64,000 nucleotides of DNA from Cypionkella psychrotolerans (lineage in GTDB: Bacteria; Pseudomonadota; Alphaproteobacteria; Rhodobacterales; Rhodobacteraceae): NCBI RefSeq assembly GCF_001294535.1, contig NZ_LGIC01000073.1, forward strand, positions 1 to 64,000, in the 5' to 3' direction. Within the stretch, counting starts at the first letter, position 1, and every line of letters starts with the position of its first letter. Below, in pieces: positions 16,557 through 24,705 of the stretch. The position numbers and the translations under genes were made by a program. Under the pieces are notes generated by a model. It had not been told where the DNA came from and did not search any database. It was given only the letters and a program-made list of their open reading frames with translations.

Positions 16557-16572
16557 TGGCCCCTACATTGCC
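16557..16572 (+). promoter_or_regulatory. Sigma-54 type -24/-12 promoter of the monooxygenase operon
   Basis: TGGCCCCTACATTGCC has the invariant GG and GC exactly 10 nt apart and matches the TGGCACG-N4-TTGC consensus at most positions. Transcription would start near 16582, leaving a leader of about 184 nt before ATG 16766. The tandem GTARC sites lie immediately upstream. Confidence 0.75.
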
Positions 16573-16765
16573 TCATCGAAGAAAAAGAACAGCCGCCGCG
16601 ACAACTCAAGGTGGCTCAAAGAACGAAGGAAGGGAGGCCTGCGTTGCGAATGAAATTCACACCCCGTGAAACTGATCCGACGTCTTGGATGGCTGCGAAA
16701 CGCAGTTCTCTGACCTTTGCCGACGGTCCTGCCCACAGCAACTCGAACCAAAAAGGTGAGCAACA

Positions 16766-18433
16766 ATGTCGACTCTGACACTCAACAAAATTACCGCGCA
16801 AAAGGGCATTTCGGTGGCCGATGCGACCCGCAAATGCGCCGATCTGGGGTGGAATCCTTCCTACGTTCAGGAAGCGATGACCTACCCCAGCGACTACAAG
16901 ATCACCAAAGCCCCCCGCGATCCGATGAAGCAGGTGCTGCGGTCCTACTTCTCGATGCAGGAAGAAAAGGACAACCGGGTCTACGGTGCCTTAGATGCCG
17001 CTTTGCGTGGCGATATGTTCCGCAACGTCGAACCCCGCTGGGTCGAATGGATGAAGCTGTTCCTCGCCATCATCCCGTTCCCGGAAATCAGCGCTGCCCG
17101 CTCGATGGCGATGGTCAGCCGTCTCGCACCGGGAGAAGACCTGCGCACCGGCTTCACCATGCAGATGGTCGATGAATTCCGCCACTCCACGATTCAGATG
17201 AACCTGAAAAAGTGGTATATGGAGAATTATATCGACCCTGCGGGCTTCGATATCACCGAAGAAGCGTTCGGAAAGTGCTATGCCACCACCATCGGGCGGC
17301 AGTTCGGCGAGGGCTTCATCACCGGCGATGCGATGACCTCGGCCTGTATGTATCTGACGGTTGTGGCCGAAACCGCGTTCACCAACACGCTGTTCGTGGC
17401 CATGCCGTCCGAAGCTGCCCGCAATGGCGACTATGCACTGCCCACGGTGTTCCTCTCGGTGCAGTCCGACGAATCCCGTCACATCGGCAACGGCCACTCG
17501 CTGATGATGGCCGCGCTGAAAGAGCCGGAGAACCATCTGCTGATCGAACGCGACATGAAATATGCCTTCTGGCAGAACCATGCTATCGTCGATGCGGCCA
17601 TCGGCACCTTCATCGAATACGGCACCACCGACCGCGACAAGAACAAGGAAAGCTATGCCGAGATGTGGCATCGCTGGGTCTACGAAGATTACTACCGCAC
17701 CTACATGCTTCCGATGGAAAAATACGGCATCAAAATCCACCATGATGACGTGACCCTGGCGTGGGAGCGGATCACCAAGAAGAACTACGTCCACAAGGTC
17801 GGGCAGTTCTTTGCAGTCGGTTGGCCGGTCAACTTTTGGCGGATCGAGGCGCAGACCGAGAAAGACTTCGAATGGTTCGAACACAAGTATCCCGGCTGGT
17901 ATGCTGAATTCGGCGATTTCTGGAAATGGTATGCCAAGCTGTCGAAGCCCGGCCAAAAGGTCATCACCTTCAACGAGGAAGTCGGTTACGTCTATCCGCA
18001 TCGTTGCTGGTCTTGCTTGGTTCCCTGCCTGATCCGCGAAGATATGGTGGTGGATACCATCGACGGCCAACTGCACACGTTTGCGCATGAGATCGACCGC
18101 TGGACGGCGGTTGAGGCTTTCGCTGACGAATACCAAGGCCGTCCGACCCCCGCGATGGGCCGGTTCTCGGGCAAGCGCGAATGGGAAACGCTGTATGATG
18201 GCGTCGATCTGGCCGATGCGATTGTCGATCTGAACTTCGTGCGTTCGGATGGCAAAACCCTGATCCCGCAACCGCACCTGCGCTTTGACGACAAAGACAT
18301 GTGGACGCTGGATCATGTGCGCGGCCACACACTCGGCTCGCCACTGAACGCCCTGCGCGGCATGGATGAGGCAACCCGCAAGGCGCATCTCGCCGACTAT
18401 GCCAAGGGTTTCACGATCAACCCCTGCAACTAA
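16766..18433 (+). CDS. mimA: Propane/alkane monooxygenase hydroxylase alpha subunit (MimA/PrmA type)
   Basis: A 555-aa large subunit of a soluble diiron monooxygenase, the catalytic part that inserts oxygen into propane, related alkanes, ketones or phenols in the mycobacterial MimABCD enzyme. Diiron ligands are seen as E in FSMQEEKDNR, DEFRHS (ExxH), AETAF and DESRHI (ExxH). The family segments IIPFPEISAARS and WFEHKYPGWYAEFG are present. The start is supported by AAAAAGGTGAGCAAC before the ATG. It is the first gene of an operon in the order alpha, reductase, beta, coupling protein, as in actinobacterial mim/prm clusters. The exact substrate (propane, acetone, methyl ethyl ketone or phenol) cannot be read from sequence. 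Cytoplasmic; folding probably needs the dedicated GroEL paralogue. Confidence 0.93.
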   Translation: MSTLTLNKITAQKGISVADATRKCADLGWNPSYVQEAMTYPSDYKITKAPRDPMKQVLRSYFSMQEEKDNRVYGALDAALRGDMFRNVEPRWVEWMKLFLAIIPFPEISAARSMAMVSRLAPGEDLRTGFTMQMVDEFRHSTIQMNLKKWYMENYIDPAGFDITEEAFGKCYATTIGRQFGEGFITGDAMTSACMYLTVVAETAFTNTLFVAMPSEAARNGDYALPTVFLSVQSDESRHIGNGHSLMMAALKEPENHLLIERDMKYAFWQNHAIVDAAIGTFIEYGTTDRDKNKESYAEMWHRWVYEDYYRTYMLPMEKYGIKIHHDDVTLAWERITKKNYVHKVGQFFAVGWPVNFWRIEAQTEKDFEWFEHKYPGWYAEFGDFWKWYAKLSKPGQKVITFNEEVGYVYPHRCWSCLVPCLIREDMVVDTIDGQLHTFAHEIDRWTAVEAFADEYQGRPTPAMGRFSGKREWETLYDGVDLADAIVDLNFVRSDGKTLIPQPHLRFDDKDMWTLDHVRGHTLGSPLNALRGMDEATRKAHLADYAKGFTINPCN

Positions 18434-18443
18434 CCCCCTGAAC

Positions 18444-18496
18444 ATGGGCCGGATATTCCGGCCCATACACCCCACGCCGCTGCCCGCTTTGGGCAG
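18444..18496 (+). promoter_or_regulatory. Two hairpins between mimA and mimB
   Basis: ATGGGCCGGA-TAT-TCCGGCCCAT (18444-18466) is a perfect 10-bp stem. CTGCCC-GCTTT-GGGCAG (18480-18496) is a second, shorter stem. Neither has a T-run. They may block 3' decay or partly terminate, so that the hydroxylase is made in excess over the reductase. Confidence 0.6.
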
Positions 18497-18533
18497 GGGA
18501 TTGAAACCTGCACTCTGCAAAAGGCCGCATCAG

Positions 18534-19598
18534 ATGTCAGAAACCTTCACCGTTCGATTGGAACCCGTCGGGGTCGAATTCGAAGTGGCCTCCGGCGAGA
18601 CCGTGCTGGATGCCGCCTTCCGTCAGGGCATTTCGCTGCCGCATGGCTGCAAAGAGGGCCAATGTTCGGCCTGCAAATGCAACCTAGTCGAAGGCGAGGT
18701 CGAACTGCTGAAATACTCCACTTTCGCTTTGTCGGATGGCGAGCGCGAACAGGGCGGCATCTTGCTGTGTCGTTCCCTCGCACAAGACGATCTGACCATC
18801 GAGCTGCTGAATTTCGACGAAGAACTGCTGTCGAAATCCATCGCGGTCAAAGACTTCAAGGGGAAGATCACGGCCAAATCCAACCTGACGCATGACATCC
18901 GGGCCATCGAAATTGATATCGAAACGCCGATCAAATTTTGGGCCGGGCAATATGTCGACATCACCGTCAGAACCAAAGATGGGGAGGAGATTACGCGCTC
19001 GTTCTCCATGGCAAATACGCCGGACCAAACCCAAAAACTCCGGTTTATCATCAAAAAATACCCCGACGGAAAGTTCAGCAATGAACTCGACGCAGGCGGT
19101 ATCGAAGTCGGCGCCGCCGTCAACGTCCGTGGACCCTACGGCACCTGTTTCCGCCGCGAAGGACGCCAAGGGCCCATAGTGCTGGTCGCCGCAGGCTCGG
19201 GCATGTCGCCGATCTGGTCGATCCTGCATGACCATATCGCCAGCGGTGAAAGCCGCCCGGTGCATTTCTTCTACGGCGCACGCACCCAGACTGATCTGTT
19301 CTATCTGCCGCAGATCGCGGCGATCACTGCCGCCCACCCGGAAATCAGCTTCACGCCGGTTCTGTCGCATGCCAGCGACGATCCCGATTGGCACGGCGCA
19401 CAGGGCTTTGTGCATCAGGTGGTTGGCAGCGAGTTGAAGCGCTTGGGTATCGAAGATGGCGATGCCTATGCCTGCGGCCCACCGCCGATGATCGACGCGC
19501 TCAGCCCGGTTCTGTTCATGCTCGATTTCGACCCCGAGCGCACCTTCTACGACAAGTTCACCCCGTCCACCGCACCCGCGCCCATCAAAGCGCATTGA
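18534..19598 (+). CDS. mimB: Monooxygenase reductase (2Fe-2S, FAD, NADH)
   Basis: A 354-aa electron-transfer subunit that passes electrons from NAD(P)H to the diiron hydroxylase. The N-terminal plant-type ferredoxin domain has Cys39, Cys44, Cys47 and Cys79 (CKEGQCSAC...C). It is followed by an FAD domain (RSFSMANTP) and an NAD-binding domain (LVAAGSGMSPIWS, ACGPPPMID). ATG 18534 is chosen because it starts the ferredoxin domain; the open frame extends upstream to 18366 into mimA. It lies 100 bp after mimA, the gap holding two hairpins. Confidence 0.93.
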   Translation: MSETFTVRLEPVGVEFEVASGETVLDAAFRQGISLPHGCKEGQCSACKCNLVEGEVELLKYSTFALSDGEREQGGILLCRSLAQDDLTIELLNFDEELLSKSIAVKDFKGKITAKSNLTHDIRAIEIDIETPIKFWAGQYVDITVRTKDGEEITRSFSMANTPDQTQKLRFIIKKYPDGKFSNELDAGGIEVGAAVNVRGPYGTCFRREGRQGPIVLVAAGSGMSPIWSILHDHIASGESRPVHFFYGARTQTDLFYLPQIAAITAAHPEISFTPVLSHASDDPDWHGAQGFVHQVVGSELKRLGIEDGDAYACGPPPMIDALSPVLFMLDFDPERTFYDKFTPSTAPAPIKAH

Positions 19599-19635
19599 TA
19601 CCAAAGGGTTAAAACCCACCACAAGGGAGAGAGAC

Positions 19636-20694
19636 ATGGTTGCCACATCAAGCTCGGTTGGCTCAGGCGCCGCAGGAGCCGCGATTTTCGCCGACAGCGA
19701 AAGCCGCCGTTACCGCTACTTTGAACCCCGCGCCAAGCGCGCCACCCATTACGAAGATGTGACGGTGGACGTGCAGCCCGACCCGGAGCGTTACCTGATC
19801 CAGGATTGGATCATCTCGTTTCCCGATGGTCGCGGGGCTTATGAGAAAAACAGCACCAAGGCGCAAAGCAGTAACTGGCACGCTTTCCGCGCCCCCGATC
19901 AGGAATGGGAGCGCACGCATTACCAGCGCCAGTCGCGCATTGAGGTGATGGTGCAGGCGGTGATCGCCAATGGTCGCAAATCCGGCGCGCAGCTGGCGTT
20001 TGATGCCGCTTGGGGCAAGACCTTGCAGAAGCATCTGGGCGCTTGGAAACACGCTGAATTTGGCTTGGGCTGTGCGCTGATGCAGGCACAGCGCGGCGGC
20101 TACACCCAGATGATCAATAACGCGACGCTCACCAATTCGTCGTACAAACTGCGGTTGTCGCAGGACATCACGCTGTATCTGGCCGAGATCGGTATGGATA
20201 TTGCGGGGTGGGATGACGAGGCGGGCAAAACCGCTTGGTTGGAAGACCCGATGTGGCAAGGCACCCGCGAAGCCGTTGAAACCATCATGGGCACCGAAGA
20301 TTATCTCGAACAGTATTTCGCGATCAATCTGGTGTTCGAGCCGCTGGTGGGCGAGCTGTTCCGCTCGGGCTTCCTGATGCAGTTTGGCGCCGCCAACAAC
20401 GACTTCATGACCCCCTCGGTGATCGCGGCGGCAGAAGGCGACTATGAGCGCAATCTCGCCAATGCCATCGACCTGATCTGGCTACTGGCCAATGACGAAA
20501 AGTTCGGCGCGGCGAACCGCACGTTGTTCCAGTCTTGGGTCAAGAAGCACGGCGCGCTGGCCGACAAAGCCGCCCGCCAGTTGCAGCCGATCTGGTCGAA
20601 GCCGCATTCGAAGCCGATCAGCTTTGAAGAAGCGCGTGCTGTGTCCGAAGAACGTTTCGCCAAGATCCTCGGCGAAGTTTCCCTGTCCCGCTGA
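19636..20694 (+). CDS. mimC: Monooxygenase hydroxylase beta subunit
   Basis: A 352-aa small subunit of the diiron hydroxylase (MimC/PrmC type), a four-helix-bundle homologue of the alpha subunit without the metal site, needed for the alpha2beta2 assembly. Typical segments are SRRYRYFEPRAKRATHYEDVTVDVQ (shown only in part), AEFGLGCALMQAQRGGY and LVFEPLVGELFRSGF. A strong GGGAGAGAGAC precedes the ATG. It follows mimB by 37 bp and precedes the coupling protein by 11 bp. Confidence 0.92.
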   Translation: MVATSSSVGSGAAGAAIFADSESRRYRYFEPRAKRATHYEDVTVDVQPDPERYLIQDWIISFPDGRGAYEKNSTKAQSSNWHAFRAPDQEWERTHYQRQSRIEVMVQAVIANGRKSGAQLAFDAAWGKTLQKHLGAWKHAEFGLGCALMQAQRGGYTQMINNATLTNSSYKLRLSQDITLYLAEIGMDIAGWDDEAGKTAWLEDPMWQGTREAVETIMGTEDYLEQYFAINLVFEPLVGELFRSGFLMQFGAANNDFMTPSVIAAAEGDYERNLANAIDLIWLLANDEKFGAANRTLFQSWVKKHGALADKAARQLQPIWSKPHSKPISFEEARAVSEERFAKILGEVSLSR

Positions 20695-20705
20695 AAGGAA
20701 ATCCT

Positions 20706-21074
20706 ATGTCAACTGTTGCACGCGACAATTCGCACGACAACATCTTCAAGGCGATGAAGGACATCACCTTTGATAAAACCGTTTCGCATCAATGCGGTGT
20801 CACGATGTCGGATTCGGTCGAGGCCCGCGCCATCGCTGAATTCATGGATGCCAAGCCCGGGGTGACCGTCACCTATAACCCCGCGCTGATCCGCATTGAT
20901 GGCTCGGGTAAGCTGATCTTCAAGATGGATGAGATCAGCGAATTTCTGGGCCGCGAGATGACCGCCGAGTTGTTCGAGGTGAATTCCTCGACCCACTACG
21001 GCCGCATGGTGCGCACCGACGACAACACGGTGATCCTGTTCGGCGATATGAACGAGATGCTCGAATACATCTGA
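20706..21074 (+). CDS. mimD: Monooxygenase coupling/effector protein
   Basis: A 122-aa MmoB/DmpM-family protein with no cofactor. It binds the hydroxylase and couples NADH use to oxygen insertion. Segments such as CGVTMSDSVEARAIAEFM and VTVTYNPALIRIDGSGKL are typical. It is preceded by GAAAGGAAATCCT and lies 11 bp after the beta-subunit gene. Confidence 0.92.
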   Translation: MSTVARDNSHDNIFKAMKDITFDKTVSHQCGVTMSDSVEARAIAEFMDAKPGVTVTYNPALIRIDGSGKLIFKMDEISEFLGREMTAELFEVNSSTHYGRMVRTDDNTVILFGDMNEMLEYI

Positions 21075-21134
21075 AAATCCGGTGCGGGGGCAAACCCCGC
21101 GCCACCACCCAACCCATTCCCAAAGGCGACGAAG

Positions 21135-22160
21135 ATGTATGTAACCCCCGAAGGCAAAGAGATTTTCGTGCTGGATGGCCACACCCATTTCTGGGATGGC
21201 AGCCCCGAAAACCAGAAGAACATCCACGGCAAGCAGTTCATCGACTGCTTTTACGCCTACCACACCGGCCTAAGCCCGAAGGAAGAGCTGTGGGACAAGA
21301 AGAAGTTTGAGAAATACTCTGCCGATGATCTGTACAACGACCTGTTCATCGACGGGCCGGACGATATGGCGATCCTGAATTCGACCTATCTTTCGGACTT
21401 TTACAAGGACGGCTTCAACAACATCGAACGCAATATGTCGGTGGCCAAGAAGTTCCCAAACCGCTTCATCGTCAACGGCGCGTTTGATCCGCGCGATGGC
21501 GAAAAAGCCTTGGAATACATCCACTTCATGAAAGAGACCTATGACATCAAGGGGGTGAAAATGTACACCGCCGAATGGAATGGGGCCTCCAAAGGCTGGC
21601 GGCTGAACGACCCCGATGCCTACAAATGCTTTGAGCTTTGCGAAAAGTTGGGCATCAAGAACATCCATGTCCACAAAGGCCCGACCATCCTGCCGCTGAA
21701 CAAAGACGCCTTCGATGTGCATGATGTGGATTACGCCGCCACCGATTTCCAGGGCCTGAACTGGATCATCGAGCACTGCGGCCTGCCGCGTCTGGATGAT
21801 TTCTGCTGGATCGCGACGCAGGAAACCAACGTCTTCGCAGGGCTTGCTGTGGCGCTGCCGTTCATCCACTCGCGCCCGCGTTACTTCGGTGAGATCATTG
21901 CGGAACTGTTGTTCTGGCTTGGGCCAGAGAAGATCCTGTTCGGCTCGGACTATGCTATCTGGACGCCGAAATGGCTGGTCGAAAAGCTGTGGGCCTTCCA
22001 GATCCCGGAAGACATCTCGGCAGAACGTGGCGGCGTGCAACTGACCGATGAGATCAAGGAAAAGATCCTCGGCCTCAATGCCGCCCGGCTTTACAACATC
22101 GACGTCGCCGCGCGCAAAGCCGAATTTGCCGCGCACCCGATGTCAATCGCAGCCGAGTGA
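21135..22160 (+). CDS. Amidohydrolase-family protein of the mim/prm cluster
   Basis: A 341-aa TIM-barrel amidohydrolase (COG2159 type). The N-terminal metal motif is DGHTHFW (HxH), with further conserved His in NIHVHKGPT and WIIEHCG and the late Asp in LFGSDYAIW. Genes of this type sit directly behind the coupling protein in mycobacterial and rhodococcal alkane monooxygenase clusters, where their role is not settled. It may assist assembly or act on a pathway intermediate. It starts 60 bp after mimD, and its TGA overlaps the next ATG (ATGA). Confidence 0.88.
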   Translation: MYVTPEGKEIFVLDGHTHFWDGSPENQKNIHGKQFIDCFYAYHTGLSPKEELWDKKKFEKYSADDLYNDLFIDGPDDMAILNSTYLSDFYKDGFNNIERNMSVAKKFPNRFIVNGAFDPRDGEKALEYIHFMKETYDIKGVKMYTAEWNGASKGWRLNDPDAYKCFELCEKLGIKNIHVHKGPTILPLNKDAFDVHDVDYAATDFQGLNWIIEHCGLPRLDDFCWIATQETNVFAGLAVALPFIHSRPRYFGEIIAELLFWLGPEKILFGSDYAIWTPKWLVEKLWAFQIPEDISAERGGVQLTDEIKEKILGLNAARLYNIDVAARKAEFAAHPMSIAAE

Positions 22161-22987
22161 TGACCATGACCGCGCCCCTATCTTTCCCCTTGGACGATGC
22201 TCCGTTAAACCAAGCCCCATTGGAACAGGTATGGGCGCGGCTTGATCTGGTGATGGATCCCGAACTCGATGAACCCGTAACCGATATGGGCTTCATCGAG
22301 GCGGTGTCGATCACCAGCCCACCCGAACAGAACACCAGCACGGTGCATGTCAGCTTTCGTCTGCCGACATATTGGTGCTCGCCCAACTTCGCCTTCCTGA
22401 TGGCCGAGGGCATCAAGCGCCAGATCGAAGTGCTGCCTTGGGTCAGCCAAGCCGTAGTGACGCTGCAAGACCACATGGCCGCCGAGGAAATGAACGCGGC
22501 GATCAATGCCGGAACCAGTTTCGGCTCGGTGTTTGCTGAACTCCACCCCGATGAAGACCTTGCCGCCCTGCGCGAGAAATTCGACATCAAGGCGTTTCAG
22601 CGTCGGCAAGAAGTGGTGATCAAAGCGATGATTGCCATGGGTTTCTTGCCTGCTGAAATTCTGACCATGCCGCGTGCCCTGGTGGAAATCGCCGAGTTTA
22701 CCGACCCTGAGACTATCCGCCAAAAGGCCCGCTATCTGGCGATCCTCGACGAAAAACACCTCGCCCCCAGCCCGCGTGATCTGGCTTTCCCGACCTATCA
22801 GGGCGCAAAGATTGACGATTACGCCACCTATATGGGCCTGCTCCGCTCGGTCAGGATCAATATGGAATTCTCCGGCTCGCTGTGCCGGGGTCTGAAACGT
22901 AGCCGCTACCAAGAGGCCGATCTGTCGGGCGACATGCCCATTCTGGTCGATTTCACCACCCACAATCCAACGCACGCCTGCCGCTGA
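22160..22987 (+). CDS. MIP18/DUF59-domain metal-sulfur assembly protein
   Basis: A 275-aa protein. The N-terminal DUF59 domain (about residues 25-110) has the motif MDPELDEPVTDMGFIEAV, as in SufT/MIP18 proteins that help mature Fe-S or iron enzymes. The C-terminal part (about 130-275) is specific to monooxygenase clusters, with a Cys in GSLCRGLKRSRY and a closing HNPTHACR. ATG 22160 overlaps the stop of the previous gene. It probably helps load iron into the hydroxylase or the Fe-S cluster into the reductase; this is inference from family and position. Confidence 0.88.
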   Translation: MTMTAPLSFPLDDAPLNQAPLEQVWARLDLVMDPELDEPVTDMGFIEAVSITSPPEQNTSTVHVSFRLPTYWCSPNFAFLMAEGIKRQIEVLPWVSQAVVTLQDHMAAEEMNAAINAGTSFGSVFAELHPDEDLAALREKFDIKAFQRRQEVVIKAMIAMGFLPAEILTMPRALVEIAEFTDPETIRQKARYLAILDEKHLAPSPRDLAFPTYQGAKIDDYATYMGLLRSVRINMEFSGSLCRGLKRSRYQEADLSGDMPILVDFTTHNPTHACR

Positions 22988-23038
22988 CAGGCGATCCCAA
23001 AAACACTGCAAAATCCGGCTTTGGCCGAAGGAGGAACT

Positions 23039-24670
23039 ATGCCCAAGATCATGATCCACGGTAACGACGCCCGCCGCGCGCTGGCGCATGGTGTGCAGAA
23101 ACTGTCGGCAGCGGTTGAATCGACGCTGGGCCCGATGGGCATGAACGCGATGATTGATCGCCCGATGGGCACTCCGCTGATCAGCCGCGATGGCGTGTCG
23201 ATTGCCTCGGAAATCGAACTGTTCGACCGCTTTGAAAACATGGGCGCGCAGGTGGTACGCGAAGTCTCGATGCAAACCAATGACGTGGCGGGCGATGGCA
23301 CCACCACTTCAATCGTCCTAGCCAATGGCATGATTCAATCCGGCGTGGTGCTGATCGAAAAGGGCGCAAAGCCGGTTGATCTGTGCCGTGGCATCGCGAT
23401 GGCGGTCGAGGCCACCGCCCATGCCCTCCGGGCTGCCGCCAAGCCGGTCAAAGATCACGCGGTGCTGTCGGCTGTCGCCAAAATCTCGGCATCCAGCACC
23501 GAACTGGGCGAACTCGTCGCCGAAGCCTTCCGCCGCGTTGGTGCGCAGGGGGTGATTTCCACCGATTACGGCACGGGCAACACCTCGACCCTGCAAGTGG
23601 TTGATGGCATGGCGTTTGATCGCGGCTATATCTCACATCACATGGTCACTGATCTTGATGCGATGCGCGCCGTGGTGCTGAACCCCTATATCGTGCTGAC
23701 CGACATCAAGATGAAAACCGCCAGCCAGCTCGACGCCGCCAAGGCGATTGCCGCTGAAGATGGCCGCCCCTTGGTGATCATCTCGGAAGAAACCTCGCCC
23801 GAAGTGCTGCTGACACTCTTGGGCAAAGACGGCCCCGGCAAATTCCTCGTGGTGCATCCGCCAGAATTCGGCCACTGGCGCCGCAACATGATGGAGGATC
23901 TGGCGATCCTGACGGGCGGCAAGGTCCTCGCGCGCGATCTGGGCGACAGTCTGGAAAACATCACCCGGCTGGATATGGGTTCTGCGGAACGGGTGGAGGC
24001 CACCAATTCCGACACCATGATCATTCGCGGCAACGGTGATCTGCAATCCATCGCCGCCCGCCGCGCGCAAGTGCAGCGGCTATATGAAGTGGCCCCCCCG
24101 AACATCGACAAAGACAAGTTGCAAGAGCGCCTCGCCAAACTCTGCGGCGGCACCGCGACGATCTTCGCGGGCGGCGTCACCCCGGTTGAACAAAAGCGCA
24201 CCATCCAACTGATCGAGGATTCGCTGAACGCCGTGCGCGCGGCCTCGGACGAAGGCGTGTTGGTTGGCGGTGGCGTGGCGCTGGCCCGTATCGCCCCCTC
24301 GCTCGCCGAACTGGCGCTGGCCGAGCAAGGCGATGTCCGTCGGGGCATCGAATTGGTGCAATCGGTGCTGACCCTGCCGCTTGCTCGTATCGCGTTCAAC
24401 GCCGGGGCCGAACCGAATGACGTGGTGCGCAAGGTCTGCGCTTTGCATGGCGATCATGGCTTTAACGCCGCCACCGGCACCTATCAGGATCTGATGAAAT
24501 CCGGCGTGATTGATCCGGTCCGCGTCACCTATTCGGCGCTGATGAACGCAGGCTCGGTGGCAACCCTGATCCTGACCACCGAAACCCTGATCGCCGATCT
24601 GGCCGAGGACGAAGACCCGACCGCAGGCGCTGCCTTGGGTGGCGGGGCCGAAAAGCTGGGCCGTAAGTGA
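23039..24670 (+). CDS. mimG: GroEL-like chaperonin of the monooxygenase cluster
   Basis: A 543-aa group I chaperonin. The ATP-site motif VAGDGTTTSIVLANG is present and the length matches GroEL. Unlike housekeeping GroEL, the C-terminus lacks the GGM-rich tail and ends in an acidic then GGGAEKLGRK sequence. GGAGGAACT supports ATG 23039. In mycobacteria the cluster-borne MimG chaperonin is needed for productive folding of the MimA hydroxylase, and the same job is inferred here. No groES partner is adjacent, so the housekeeping co-chaperonin is presumably used. Confidence 0.92.
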   Translation: MPKIMIHGNDARRALAHGVQKLSAAVESTLGPMGMNAMIDRPMGTPLISRDGVSIASEIELFDRFENMGAQVVREVSMQTNDVAGDGTTTSIVLANGMIQSGVVLIEKGAKPVDLCRGIAMAVEATAHALRAAAKPVKDHAVLSAVAKISASSTELGELVAEAFRRVGAQGVISTDYGTGNTSTLQVVDGMAFDRGYISHHMVTDLDAMRAVVLNPYIVLTDIKMKTASQLDAAKAIAAEDGRPLVIISEETSPEVLLTLLGKDGPGKFLVVHPPEFGHWRRNMMEDLAILTGGKVLARDLGDSLENITRLDMGSAERVEATNSDTMIIRGNGDLQSIAARRAQVQRLYEVAPPNIDKDKLQERLAKLCGGTATIFAGGVTPVEQKRTIQLIEDSLNAVRAASDEGVLVGGGVALARIAPSLAELALAEQGDVRRGIELVQSVLTLPLARIAFNAGAEPNDVVRKVCALHGDHGFNAATGTYQDLMKSGVIDPVRVTYSALMNAGSVATLILTTETLIADLAEDEDPTAGAALGGGAEKLGRK

Positions 24671-24705
24671 TTGGCTGACCATCAAAATCAGGAAAGGGCT
24701 GCGAA

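Noticed and set aside
16991-18520. 509-aa open frame opposite mimA
   Set aside because: It is the antisense shadow of a well-supported gene in high-GC DNA, with no family features.
23039-24670. Housekeeping groEL
   Set aside because: No groES neighbour, no GGM tail, and the position inside the monooxygenase operon points to the dedicated MimG-type chaperonin.
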